From Chamaecrista fasciculata (taxonomy: Eukaryota > Streptophyta > Magnoliopsida > Fabales > Fabaceae), in assembly GCA_003254925.1 (NCBI GenBank), contig QANZ01003284.1, positions 1 through 64,000 of the forward strand: a DNA stretch of 64,000 nt, written 5' to 3'. The position numbers and the translations under genes are program-made. Within the stretch, counting starts at the first letter, position 1. Every line of letters begins with the position of its first letter. Below the pieces are notes generated by a model. It saw nothing but the letters and a program-made list of their open reading frames with translations. It had not been told where the DNA came from and did no database searches. This document shows, piece after piece, positions 10,047 through 22,282 of the stretch.

Positions 10047-11566
10047 CGCCGCCGATCTGGTCTGCGCAAAGCCCGCCGCGAAACACCGCTCCGATGCACA
10101 ACTCCGCCGTGAAAAACGAGTCACGTCCACTGTTCGTTCACTCCGTCAAATCTGCCGCGAACCGAAGCGAACCGCCGGGAATCAGAGAGACTGATCCTCC
10201 CTTAGTTTTAGGACACCCTGACGTCTAGTGGGTATGACACCCACACCCCATGCGGACATCATCCCTTTGGGTCCCGGAACCCTCGTGGAAGGCATGGCGT
10301 CCTTACCCACGACTACGGGCCATCGCCCTCATAATTAAGTCCCAGCGACTTTGTGGAAAGCATGGCAACCTAACACAAAGACCGCCAAGGTCTTCAGGAG
10401 AATCAAATGGAAACTAAGTCTCAAACCTTCCCAGCGAGCGTGCCAAAATCATGGACGCCGTAAGCCATGGGGCTATGAACATGAAAATCCTCCAAACGGA
10501 ACGAGGACGCCAATGACGCCATCAAGAAATCATAAGCGAACGACAGCGTCGTTAAGCGGGACTCCCCTCGTGGGGACAAAATCTCACTTATTTCAAAGGG
10601 ACTAGTGATAATAGCCCAAATATCTGACTATGTCCAAATGACAAAGTTCAGACCAAATACATAATCGGGCCAGGAAGCCTTTAGGCAGGCAAGGACGCCC
10701 AAACGACATGACGCCGCTAAGGAGATCAAGGCGCGTGAGCGCCTAAGTAACAAAGCAGCACAGACAGTGCGAAACACATCTTGAATCAATCGAGATCAGG
10801 ATAAACGCCCAAGCACCAGGAATGGAAGGACAAAGCGCCTCAAAATAAACCAACGAAAAACGTTGTATCTGTCATCCACTCGTGGGGACACATCTCATGG
10901 GGACAGAGCTTCACTTCTTTTGTTGGGACTAGTGATAATAGGCCCAATAACTAGGAGACCCAATTGGCAAAAGATGCCCTTGGCCTAGCACGCCATAAGC
11001 CCACAAGGTAGGGTGAGAACGCCCTTAACCCCGCTAGGGCAAGGACGCCCATAACCATAGAGGGCATGGGCGCCCACGGAGCATAAGGACGCGAGGAATA
11101 AAGAAACATTCCCTGAACCAATCAGAAACCAATCAAGGATCAACCAAGATCCGCTATCAATCAAGACAGATCCCTCAGAGATCCTTCTCATGGACTCTGC
11201 CTTGGCCATCAAGGCGCCCTACGCAAATAAGGAAATAGTGATTCACATATCCTTAATTGGCAAAACAATATCTTCCTACATGAGATAGGAAAGATTATGA
11301 TTCACCTCCCATATCACTGAAGATATCTCTTCTACAATCAAGGAAGTTTCCTTAAATGGACTCTCCTCAATAAGCCTATAAATACAAAATGATAACCTTG
11401 GAAAAGGTACGTAACTCACGTTACTCACGCTACTCATGCTAGCTCATATTCTTATCTCAATACTAACTTAAGCTTCGGAGGTGAATCACAAGGGAGATCC
11501 CCTGTGGTTCATTGTCTTGCAGTGAACCGGGAAACGACCATCGGCCAAATCCCAGTTCAACAGGCA
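10047..11566 (+). mobile_element. Ty3/Gypsy-like LTR retrotransposon relic
   Basis: A GC-richer block unlike its surroundings. Two long-terminal-repeat-like starts (GACTAGTGATAATAG) occur at about 10,600 and 10,927. The second is followed by a typical LTR layout: CCTATAAATAC as a TATA box near 11,377, then CTTAAGCTTCGGAGG and a likely end in CA at 11,566. This suggests one LTR of about 630 bp at 10933-11566 plus neighbouring element sequence. No capsid or polymerase genes were recognised. It is incomplete and looks old. The lineage is inferred only from LTR style. The left boundary is obscured by the undetermined base. Confidence 0.6.
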
Positions 11567-12061
11567 TCGTTAACTATGCTCAGAGTTATTCTCTCAAAAA
11601 TGTTATTTTCCCCTTTTTTTTTAAAAGATAAGTTTACAATCTTGGGCAATATAGTGTTTAATACACTATCACTAGCTCCCAATGATTAGGATTTAGGGGG
11701 AGTGATAAGTGATGACCCATCCACGTGTGCATTGTTGATTGGGTAACAATGTTACGTGGATTGGATATTTCAACCTCCAAAAAAATCATCCGACGTGGCA
11801 GAGACTAACCCCACCATATACATGGGCAGCCAACAAGAATGAAGAAAGAGATTTGCAGATAGAAGAGGTAGATAAAAGGATAAGCCAAAGTCCATCCTCG
11901 ACCGTCGGATCCCAAATATCCCCCACATCAAGCGTCACCCACACTCAGCACGCCACAACCACAAGAAGGGTTTTCAAAGGAAATACAAAGGCAAAGCCAC
12001 ACACACTCACAAACCACATTTTCATCATCACCAACCATCTCCTTCTTCCTCCTCCGTCGCA
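11567..12061 (+). promoter_or_regulatory. LHCA4 promoter region
   Basis: A perfect G-box CACGTG lies at 11722-11727, an ACGTGG/ACGTGGC pair at about 11755 and 11794, and an I-box GGATAAGCC at 11878-11885. G-box plus I-box is the usual light-regulated arrangement of antenna and small-subunit promoters, so light and clock control is inferred. The LTR relic ends roughly 150 bp upstream of the G-box. Confidence 0.6.
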
Positions 12062-12968
12062 ATGGCCACCGTGACCACACAGGCTTCCGCCGCCGTCCTC
12101 CGCCCATGCACCCTCCGGTCCCGTTTCCTCACCGGCTCCCCCGGTAAACTCCACCGAGAAGTCTCCTTCACATCATCACCCATTACATCCTCTTCCTCCT
12201 TCAAGGTCCAAGCCAAGAAAGGCGAGTGGCTTCCAGGCTTAGCCTCACCAGCTTACCTTAACGGAAGGTACATAAGAAACTTTTAATTATCCTAAATTAC
12301 AATTGAGTCCTGAATATTCAAATTTGGTATATGTATAGTCTTCCAGGGGACAATGGGTTTGACCCACTGGGGCTAGCGGAGGACCCAGAGAACTTGAGGT
12401 GGTTCGTGCAGGCGGAGCTAGTGAATGGGAGGTGGGCTATGTTGGGTGTGGCCGGAATGTTGTTGCCGGAGGTGTTGACGAAGATCGGAATCCTGAATGT
12501 GCCAAAGTGGTATGACGCCGGAAAAGAAGAGTACTTTGCGTCGTCGTCGACTCTGTTCGTGATAGAGTTCATATTGTTCCATTATGTGGAGATCAGGAGA
12601 TGGCAGGACATTAAGAACCCTGGCTGTGTCAATCAGGACCCTATCTTCAAGCAATACAGCTTGCCCCCTCACGAGTGTGGCTACCCTGGTGGCATCTTCA
12701 ACCCTCTCAATTTCGCTCCCACTCTTGAGGCCAAAGAGAAAGAACTCGCCAATGGTACACACTTCAACTTTTCTTAGCTTCTTAATTAACCATCAAAACA
12801 ACCCTCATATGTTTTCTGTGTTTTTTTACAGGGAGATTGGCGATGTTGGCATTTTTGGGCTTTATAATTCAACACAACGTCGTGGGACAAGGGCCGTTTG
12901 ACAACTTGTTGCAGCATCTGTCGGATCCCTGGCACAACACTATCATTCAGACACTTAGGGGAAACTAA
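12062..12968 (+). CDS. LHCA4: Photosystem I chlorophyll a/b-binding protein Lhca4
   Basis: Exons 12062-12267, 12339-12754 and 12832-12968 join in phase (introns 71 and 77 bp) to give 252 residues, the normal length. Residues 1-50 are a Ser/Thr-rich chloroplast transit peptide. Three thylakoid-spanning helices follow at about 94-113, 141-157 and 203-223; the first and third carry the salt-bridging motifs ELVNGRWAM and ELANGRLAM. The protein binds chlorophylls a and b and carotenoids in the antenna belt of photosystem I and pairs with Lhca1. Asn98 stands where most LHC proteins have a His chlorophyll ligand; this exchange is known to give Lhca3 and Lhca4 their far-red forms. [13 protein letters not shown] and the ending QTLRGN also fit Lhca4. 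Confidence 0.97.
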
Positions 12969-15199
12969 TTAATTAATTAAGTGAAATCCTCTTGTGTCGA
13001 TTTTCGAGTTGTCATTTGTAAAACTACTTTCATGTACAGAGGAACTAAGATCCACCATCATCTTTTGTTTTCTTACTGTTTGGATTCTGAGTCCATTGCT
13101 ACTGCTTAGACTTTAGATTTACAATTCAGGATTAAATTCTTATATGTTCTAATGCTGTCATCATTGGGATACATAGAATTTTAGCATAAAATTAACTCAA
13201 TACAAACCAAGGATTAGATTTAGGAGTGTGAAAATAAGAGCAGGGGAAACACAGAATCAATTGTATGTGGCCGGAGCTTCATTAAAAACATAAAACCCAA
13301 GTAAACAACTCTAGAAATAATCTGAAGAAATTATGTATGGAGGCATAGCGAGTTTTAAAGCAGTGTGTAACATAATTCAATTTATGTTTCCTCTTGCATC
13401 AGCTCTGCTCCATTGGGCGGGCCCCCATGGTAGGAAATCCATTTAGTCACACTAATGATAATCTAATTATGCTACACGGATTAAAAAGAAATTTTTTTAA
13501 AAAAGTCACAATCTTAGGAATAGAGTATTTTCAAACCTCATTTTTATTTTCACCTTAGAGAGTTTGATTTAAGAAAACAGTTTTTGGTTTCGTTCCCTAT
13601 TTTTGTCTCTTAAACTTTACTTTTTCTTTTTCTTTTTAAGGTTACAATATTTTACGAAATATTTATGATTTTAAAAAGTCAAAGTTTTATTTTTATTTAT
13701 ATTTAAATTGTATTAACTTTATGAATTTGTACTTTAATTGTTGTTAAATTATATTATCGATATGTCTGAAGTGTTTTTTTTTTTAGATGTTTGTTATAGA
13801 CTTACAGTGGGAAAGAAACTGGCTTGTGTGTGGCTCTTGATTTGTATTTTGAAACACAGTGCTGAGACAACTATACTTCGTCTAGTTGTGGCTTAAGAGA
13901 CCCAACTCACCAACACAATTGCGCATGTTTTTCACTATTTTTTGCTTTCCTTAATTAATGTACTTGCCTTTAATAAAGCCTTTTAGTGAAACATAAAATT
14001 GAAACTTCCTTGCACAATTGTTTCGCACTATTGGGAGTAATAATTAATTTTGGGTTGGAAGACAGATGGTTAGAGAACGAAAAAATAGAGGAAGGAAATT
14101 CTTGCACAAATTGATTCATAAATTACAAATGAGTTGTCAATTCTATTTGTAGACTTTAGTATCAAACAAATAAAATAATTGAAAGGGCAAAATGTTCAAG
14201 ATTTGTAGGTGCAGCAAACCACGAAATTGGAGAAGAAGAATTATCCCCAGATTTTGCTTCTTCATCATTTTTGCATCTGCATTGGAGTTACAGTTATATA
14301 TATAAATATAGTAATTTGAGTTTGCAACTTGTTCTTCGTTTCTACTTCAACTTGTCCATTTTATGGTTTGTTTTGTTTGACTATCATCATGTACAAATTA
14401 GAATCTTCGATTAGTCTAAGTAATAAGTAATTTGATATAGTTTAAATAAAGTCTTAGGTTCGAGACTTTATAAATGTAGTTATCTCTATTGGAAGATTCT
14501 TCTATTATAGTCAAATGCGTTACGCGGGTTGAATCCGAATTAGTCAGGATTAAGCTTTTGAATACCAGGTGAGCAACAAAAAACAATTAGGGTTTCTGCC
14601 TCCACTCTTCAAGCTTGTCATGGAGACTTTTAATGGTGACACCAAGTCCAATAAGGGAGAATACGAAATGATATATACCTCTTACAAGATCATGAAAATT
14701 TTGAAGAAAAGTGTGCCCCTTTAATTGAGTGTTACAAGGTGATCCAACACATCTATATATTATCTCTCACAAGTTTTTTGGATAATTAAGAGAATAACAC
14801 CTTAAAGTATTTAGTTTGACATTAAAGAGTCAAAGGTGAGAATAACCCTACATACGAATAAGTTAATTGGAGGAAGGGTGGGCTCAATGTGATAAATGTT
14901 TGAGCTTGAGAAAGATATGATGTTAAGGAATTTATGAATGGATAGACGTAAAGTTTGGAATGTGACTAAACGATTTTCATAATGTTTGGAATGTGAGTAA
15001 ATAATGATATTGTATGATAGAAAGACACAAAGTTTGGAGTTTAATTTTGGGAGGGGGATACTTGTCCCACCTTTTTGAATGCCATAGCTTTTTCCTAAAA
15101 AATGAAGTATATAATAATCTGTACTCTAGCCCAACCTACACCATAAAATATAACAAATGTTACCAATAAGCCAATATACAATTATATCAAATAATTAGA
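12969..15199. other. Intergenic; possible SINE scrap
   Basis: AT-rich sequence. Near 14,420-14,570 a B-box-like GGTTCGAGACT is followed by GAATCCGAATTAGTC. This resembles the body of a tRNA-derived SINE, but the ends are not clear. No gene is supported. Confidence 0.35.
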
Positions 15200-15721
15200 A
15201 GTATATTATTAAGAAATTAAACATATATAATGCCTAATTACCATGACCAAATGGAGTGCACAATGGAGTAATGAGATAAACCTTAGCTTAAATGAAGAAG
15301 ACTTCAATTGAACTTTTAGTTGAAAATAATGAAATGAAAGATGTTGATGAAGGTTGTGATGGATGTGTTTGTGTTGAATGAATAGTAAGAGTGGGTATTT
15401 ATATAGGTGAGAAGGAAGGTTTTTATGAATTAATTGATTATGAAATGCAGGCAAAGTAAGAGTTATCAAGCTTGGATCTTGCAAAAGCAAAACATGCAAA
15501 ACATACTTCATAGTCATGTTTAGCTTGCAAGTATGCAACTCACATGAATCATCATATAGGAATCACTCAAGTGAATTATTATTAAATGTGAAGATTGAGT
15601 GGAGGTGTGCAAAGAGTGTGAACATGTGAGTCTCAATAACATTACATGTGAGTCACAATGGTATTACATGTGAAGTTTAGAGCTTTTAAACATGCAAATC
15701 TATGCTTGGTCAAGCCTGACA
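15200..15721 (-). mobile_element. Possible solo LTR (Copia-like)
   Basis: Read on the minus strand, the block starts TGTCAGGCTTGACC at 15721. It has a strong TATA box, CTATATAAATACCC, near 15,400, followed by a CA-rich leader. This layout resembles a small Ty1/Copia LTR. No second LTR, primer site or coding sequence was seen, and I found no convincing target duplication. An ordinary promoter is an alternative. Confidence 0.3.
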
Positions 15722-16539
15722 TAGAAATTTAATTTATTAGTACTTAATTAAAATATCTATAAAAAGAGAAGGGTTTGCCTTTCTCCCCTCACTCGGCTTT
15801 CAATCCATGTTTTAAAAATTGGACTAGACTAAATAGTCAGATTAGGATCAATCGAGAGTGAAAATATTTGAAGCTTTGACCGTTTAGGTGGTTAAATTTT
15901 TTTGAATCACCTTGAAGTGGATTGACTCGGTTTAGATTACGACTCAGTACTTAATTTTTTTAAGAATAATTTAAGTCACTTTATTAAAAAAAATCATAAA
16001 AATAATTGTACAAAAGGGATGATGCAAAACCGTTTCATATTTTAGGCCAAAAAAAACAGTTTCATATTTTTTTAATAAAAATAGTTAAAATATCTTAATT
16101 CTTTGAAGAGTTCTTCCTTTTTTTTTTGTAATTTGTTACTATTGTTAAAATTAATATTATCGTCTATGTTTAGTATTTTAAAATAGTTTAAAATATGATG
16201 TTTAAATTTGTTTGGATCTTAAAATGTTAAACTTAATGTTGTTGTACTAGAAAATCATCATAAAACAACATAAATGTATTGAAAAATCAAAACAATAAAG
16301 ATAACAATGATTCATGAGAGATATGCTAAAACTATACAGTAATACAGATAAAATATATCATGTGAAACTTGTCATTCTTGTGGAAATTCATTGTAACTAA
16401 AAAACTCAATCTCAAACACAAACTAAAAGTTATTAACAACAATAATTCCGGAAACTTAAGAGAGACTACCACCTCTCGAGATGGTCACTGTCCTCTCTCA
16501 CAAATCACAATCACAAACTGCATATGCTAATTTGTTGGA
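15722..16539. other. Intergenic, downstream of the CDF gene
   Basis: AT-rich sequence with a GGTTTAG/TTGGACTAG-style repeat near 15,810-15,960 that resembles 34,960-35,110. It probably includes the CDF 3'-UTR close to 16,400-16,539. No gene is seen. Confidence 0.4.
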
Positions 16540-18040
16540 TCATGAGTTCTCATGAAAATTAAGGGATCTTGACAATGCTGCTGGATTAGCCCTCAACACC
16601 ATACATGTTTCCACCTTCTTCATCTTCTTCTCTCCATCCTCCTTCTTCTTCTTCAACTCCTCAAACATCCCTCTTTCTCTTTTTATTCCCAACCTTTCCC
16701 ATATTGAACTCTTCCCTGCCATACTCGCATCATCAATTCTCAACGTTTTCGGCACCAAAACGCCGCCGTTTCTCTCTTCACTTTTACACCCTCTTCCTTC
16801 TTCTTCTTCTTCTTCCTTTTCTTCTCTCTGCACATACTCTGCTTTCAACCACGGAACAAAGTTCCAATTCCAATTTCCCGACACTGCATAAGGATGATAC
16901 AACGACACAGGAGGAAAAGCCCAAGGAACAGCATTCAAAAATGGTGTCCCACTTTCTCTTATTTCCATGGAAGCTTCATTTTTTGAAGGAACCCACGTTT
17001 TATTATCTCCAAATCTGTGAAACCCATTTGGGGTTCCTTCAGATTTCGCAGATTCTCGTGGATTCAATCCAAAGTTGAGAACTTTACCATTATTATGATC
17101 ATCACCGATTCTGGCTTGAAGAGCCTCGGAGATGGAGATGTGTCGATGATTGGAAGAAGGGTTCTTGCCGGTATTTCGTCTTCCGGCACCCACCGGAACG
17201 TTCCTGATGGCGCCGCCGGCGGTCCAGTATCGCTGGCAGGATTTGCAGAAATGGCGAGGCTGATTCACGTTGTAATTGTTGAAGTAACAGAATTTGGTGT
17301 CCATGCTTTTGCAGCGAGGACATGGAACTAATTTCTCTGGCTTCTTCGGGCTTTTCTTTTCCTTTTCTGAGGATTTTGAAGCTTCTTCTTCGTCTGTGGA
17401 AGAAGGGTGTTCAGAATCTTTCTCTTTCTCTTCGGGGTTCTCGGTGACGATTGCAGCTGCAGATTCCTGCGAGTTTCAGAGAATTTTTGGAGTTGTTTAT
17501 TGAGTTTCAGAAAAGAAATTGAACAAGAATTCGTTTATGAAGGTTTTGGGGTGGGGGTGGGAATTCAACTCTCGTTGAAAAATTTTGGCTTTTCGAATTG
17601 GAAACTTTCTCTTAATTTTTAGAAGTTGGAATCTTGAATACACTGTTTCGCGTATGGAAAAGTGGAAAACATAGACATGCTAAATTGCTAATTGTGGAGA
17701 TATATATATATGCTGTTTGCTTTCGGGGAAAATGAAAATAATCAGAATAACTAAGAAAATAAATAGTAGTGTATGTTGAAGTGAAATATGGGACATCATC
17801 AAAATTCTGTATTTGACAAGAACGCTTCTGGTCTTTCAATCATATTCTGACTCACTGTACCAACTAACTCATGTGTATGTATATGTATATATATACCTTG
17901 TCTGCTTTATCCTCATCCTTGTCTGCTATCTTTCCTCCTGCTTCCTCTTTGTCGCCGGAGATGGAAGGATCCTTGCCGTCGCTCTGCAATGGAATCTTCC
18001 GTCCGAAGAGCCTAATTGCAGGGTCTTTACTTTCCTGCAT
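16540..18040 (-). CDS. Cycling DOF factor (CDF-type Dof transcription factor)
   Basis: Two exons (18040-17897 and 17466-16540, minus strand) join in phase 0 across a 430-bp intron to give 356 residues. Exon 1 encodes the CDF signature [18 protein letters not shown]. An acidic and lysine-rich linker leads to the Dof zinc finger at about 95-147, with Cys97, Cys100, Cys122 and Cys125 ([18 protein letters not shown]). The C-terminal blocks [18 protein letters not shown] and [15 protein letters not shown] are the regions known in CDFs to bind FKF1 and GIGANTEA. CDFs bind AAAG sites in the nucleus and repress CONSTANS and FT until degraded in the afternoon. A longer frame uses a TTG upstream of the chosen ATG; I prefer the ATG. 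The Dof-only frame from 17304 lacks exon 1. Confidence 0.95.
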
Positions 18041-18426
18041 TTTCTGGGTATCCAAACAGGACCTTAATATGGTTCCACGCTTGATGTTGAATAATTGAAT
18101 AATGAATATGAATATGCAGTTTTTGTTTTGCCTTGTGTAATTTTGATTATGTAGGTGTGTGTTTTGGTTTGAGGTTTGAGGTTGAAGAATTGAAGTTAGG
18201 AATGGAGGAACGTGGCATGAGATTTTGATTCGTTTTAGGCAGAGGTGGGTGCCATGTCATCCAGAGGGTTTCACTAATCAGTCTTGGCCACAAGTTATTC
18301 TGCCCTTTTAGATTTTTCTTTTATTATTATTATTATCAACTTCTTAATGACAATATAGTTAAAGAAGAAAAAAAAAAGTTCGATTCATTTTTCATTATCA
18401 CTTTGTAATTAAAAAAATATTTGTAG
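18041..18426 (-). promoter_or_regulatory. Upstream region of the CDF gene
   Basis: This holds the probable promoter and leader of the CDF gene (minus strand), with no other gene seen. The last 16 bases (18411-18426) are the left target duplication of the adjoining SINE. Confidence 0.4.
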
Positions 18427-18589
18427 CCAAAATTGACTCATAACCCATAAGGTTGTAAGTTCGATTTCTATTACCGATGTGAAGACTTTGTTGGTAGTCG
18501 ATCTATAAGTACCTCTATGAACGCTTAGAGAACTTGGAGACCTGCTCTAGATTTGGTGAGTCTCAACTCAATTCACCTAAATTTTTTTA
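18427..18589 (+). mobile_element. SINE, copy 1 (tRNA-derived, 5' reduced)
   Basis: The body contains CATAACCCATAAGGTTG, a B-box-like GTAAGTTCGATTTC and the tail CAATTCACCTAAATTTTTTT, all shared with the SINE at 28210-28359. A perfect 16-bp direct repeat (AAAAAAATATTTGTAG) flanks it at 18411-18426 and 18590-18605, as expected of target-primed insertion. The A box is missing or decayed. Confidence 0.8.
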
Positions 18590-18605
18590 AAAAAAATATT
18601 TGTAG

Positions 18606-21600
18606 TGCCTTACAAAATATGATAAAACAAATAAATATTTTTAATTTATATGATCTTTTATTTGGTTTGTAATACATTATACCATTTTTACATAGAACAT
18701 CTAAGAATTTGGTGTACAATAATGAATCAATGGTTCTATAAGATTCGATACCCAAAGTTTGATGAATATTTTTTTTTTTTGGCCAACAAAATTTGATGAA
18801 ATTTTGAAGAGGAGAAAAATAATAACGTGTGCTCTATATGCATACTAAATTTTCTGTTATTTATATTTTTTTATCTCATTTATCTTTATTCAATTTTAAT
18901 TAACTTATTCATACCAAAAAAAACTTTAATTAAATTATAAAGTAGACTAAAATAATAATTTTATCTCTAAAAAATATATTTCTCGTTTTTTTTGTAAATA
19001 ATAATATTATAAACTGTAAAGTTAGAGATATATATATAAATACAAATTTACAATCAATTTTAATTTTCTGTTAAAAATATTAATTGGAATAAAAGTAAAA
19101 TATTAATTGGAATAAAAATATTTATTTTAATAACTTAATGATGAATAAAAAAGAATTTTACTGATAAAATTTAATATTATTTTTATATAATAATTAAATT
19201 GATTAAAATTCATTTCTAAACTTGAAATTACAAATTTAAAAAATGTTGTCTACGAAATCGTTAAGATGTGTTCTCTTTTTGGGGTTTGGAAGTCGATCAT
19301 GGTTCAAACTTCAAAGGCACCGAATTTTGGCGTCGTGAGACAACGTGTCAGAAATTGATTAGGCGACATTGAAGATAATGTTGGTCTGAAAACGAAATTT
19401 AGGATTGTAAAGCACGACTTTTCTTAATTTATACAGAAAGTGGGGGCATTGATTATGATTTATCATATCACTATTTATTAATTTTTGTTAGTAATCAATT
19501 TGTAATATGTTTGATTTACCATCCAAAAAATTCTAGACATCCTAATCAAACTAAACCAATCATTATGATTGGTTTAGTTTAATTCGGTTGATCGATTTTT
19601 GTGTATACTTTTTTTAAAAAAAAAAAAATCAGACTTCTAAAATTATAATTTCATACAAATTATAATATATAAAGGCATTCATATGTTCCTCAGATAGAGT
19701 TATGCATGTATATATATGATCTCTTAATTCATTATTTCAATCAATTTGTCGAATTTCAAATATGACATTTCTTTAAATCTAAAATTTCATAATATTCATA
19801 ATTTCGCAGTATTTAAAAAACACTAAAATAAAATTGAAATATCAGCAACAACACTAGTACTTCACAAATATCAACATTCAACATGACTTCAAACTTAAAA
19901 ACATAATAATTAGAGGTTTAATTAGTGGCTGAATGAATGAGATTGATAGGTAGATTCATTTTATATATGGGAGTATTTTATTTATAGAGGTATTTTATAG
20001 AAGTAGATAGGTTCAGTTTTATTGGATGGTTCAGTTGACCATTAATTTGTAAAATAAACCGAACCAAACTTGATTGGTTCTCTCATTTTTCATCCAAACC
20101 ATTCAAATTTTAATCGATTTTGATCGGTTTTCGTCGATTTGGATTGGTTTGGATCGGTTGGAATTGGATGGGATCAATTTTGTTAAAACTAGTTTAATTT
20201 GTTAAAAACATAACTATCTTATACAAAAAGTCATTAATTTTAAGTATTTAAAAACGATAATCGATAATATAAAGAAAAATAAAAAGATGATGTAAATCAT
20301 AAAATTTAAAAAGGATGGATGAGATAGAAAAATACCTTAGATATTATTATTATTATTATTTATAATAAAAGAGTGTTACTTAAACTAAAATTAAAACAGT
20401 ACTAAATATTGGACGGTAAAATGATAATTTAAGCAAAAATTTAACGTGATTAAAATGATAATACTACAATAGATGAGTAATAATACTAAAAAAATATAAG
20501 ATAAAAGATGAGATTATAAAAGAGAAAGTTGAAATAACAATTATTATAAAGAAGTTGATTGAATGCTTTAAGTAGTTTGAAAAATATAAGAACAAAATTT
20601 AGAGAAACTTCAATACATAAAATTGATCAAATAGATGATAATTTAATAACTTAAAATAAATAATCAGAAAAACTATTAAAGAAATTATCCACACATATAT
20701 ATCCCTTGATATAACGTGATTGTCTATTGCTTTAGGCGCAATCTATACACATTTTGGAATTTTGTAGATAGATTGACTATTTTCAAAACTCTTCATACTT
20801 AATATCAATAATAAAATACTTGACACTTGTCAAGTGAAGACGAGTCATAACCACTTGATCTCAAAATATTAGAATGAATTTTAATTTTAACTTGTGGTTG
20901 TGTACACCTTGAGCTTTATTCACTAATCAAATCCCATCAAATATCTTTTTGTTCAACTTTAATTACGTACAATAGCTTTATATTGAATGCTGAATATATT
21001 TATGAATAAAGCAATAATATCTAAGAACTTTACATTTACAACAAAAAGATTATACGCATCAAAATAAAGAAAAAAGTTTGATGAGTAAAAAAAAAAGAGG
21101 GGCAAAGAAAAAAGAGCAAAAAAGATATGAGAAAAGAAAGAGGCAGCAAGGATAGTGGTAATCTGAAAACGACAGCCAAAAATGTGCGTTTTAAAGAAAC
21201 AAGTGTTTAAATATTGAAAATTTTGATATCTGTGGGACACGTGTCACAAGAGCGTGTGAGTGATAAATGCATACGTGTAACGTGTTGGATTGGACATCCT
21301 TGAATCTTTGTGTTTGAATCAGCCGCCGTACGATGAACGACACGTGTATCTGATTTGGGAAAAAAAAGGAACACGTAGGCTATTATTGTGTGTTTGGGGT
21401 GACATAATTAATCGCATAATAATAATAATTAAAATAAGATTAAGGTGTCATTCTCGTTAGTAACTTTTTCTTCAATCAAAGTTTTAGTGAGAATGCAGGG
21501 AGCTACCACGTAGGCACCTCTCATAATAACCTGAAACTTTGATTAAGACCTATTGAACATAATCAACAACTACAAAACTCACAGTACAAGATTAATAATT

Positions 21601-21671
21601 ATAACAACATAGAGTAATAAATTAACCTTGTAATCTAACAGTCACGTGTGAGTACGAGTGACTCTAAGAGT

Positions 21672-21722
<51 letters not shown>

Positions 21723-21729
21723 CTAATTA
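18606..21729. other. Long AT-rich intergenic region
   Basis: No gene is supported. A GGTTTGGATCGGTT-style low-complexity repeat lies at about 20,000-20,170, and a hairpin at 19548-19580 has perfect 15-bp arms. An unusual cluster of ACGT boxes occupies about 21,236-21,660. A (CT)21 microsatellite lies at 21675-21716. The 93-codon minus frame at 20959-21240 is compositionally like its surroundings and is not called. Confidence 0.5.
21675..21716. repeat. (CT)21 microsatellite
   Basis: An uninterrupted CT dinucleotide run of 42 bases, ending 14 bp before the MULE-type element at 21730. Confidence 0.95.
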
Positions 21730-22267
21730 GGTTAAAGGTTTATTTTGGTCCTAAATGTATGCCTTGATGTTCATTTTGGTCCATTATGTTTCAAAATGTT
21801 CAAATTGGTCCTAAATGTTTGCAAAATGTTTCATTTTGGTCCCAACAATTGAATATGGCTTGTTTCAAGGTAAAACTTCATAAGTTTAGAGCTACGTATT
21901 GTTCTCAAATAGTACTTTCTCTATCCAGTTAGAGCCTCCAGCAAACGAGGTCAAATCAGTCCTAAAAGTAAACTTCTTGTTTCATGATCAAACAAGCAAA
22001 ATTGAGCATATCTCTTTCGTTTCAAATTCGAACGTGACAAATTCAGAGCTACGAGTTCCTCTTAACAAGTCCTCTGAACTTAAAATAAGAGACAAGAGAA
22101 ATATGATCAAATTCAATAGTTTGAGGCCAAAATGAAACATATTACCAACATTTAAGACCAAAATGAATCATTTTGCTAAGATTTAGGACCAATTTAAACA
22201 TTTTGAAACATAATGGACCAAAATGAACATTAGGTCATACATTTAGGACCAAAATGACCCTTTAAAC
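21730..22267. mobile_element. Palindromic MULE-type element, family D
   Basis: The left end GGTTAAAGGTTTATTTTGG pairs with the right end; both arms repeat ATTTTGGTCCTAAATG modules over about 130 bp. A perfect 9-bp duplication, TTCTAATTA, flanks it at 21721-21729 and 22268-22276. The interior has no recognisable gene, so this is a non-autonomous Mutator-like element. Confidence 0.85.
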
Positions 22268-22282
22268 TTCTAATTATTATTA

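Noticed and set aside
15209-15538. 109-codon minus-strand frame
   Set aside because: Leu/His-rich translation of a probable LTR-like block; no family motif.
16605-17331. Plus-strand frames over the CDF gene
   Set aside because: Antisense shadows of the well-supported CDF exons.
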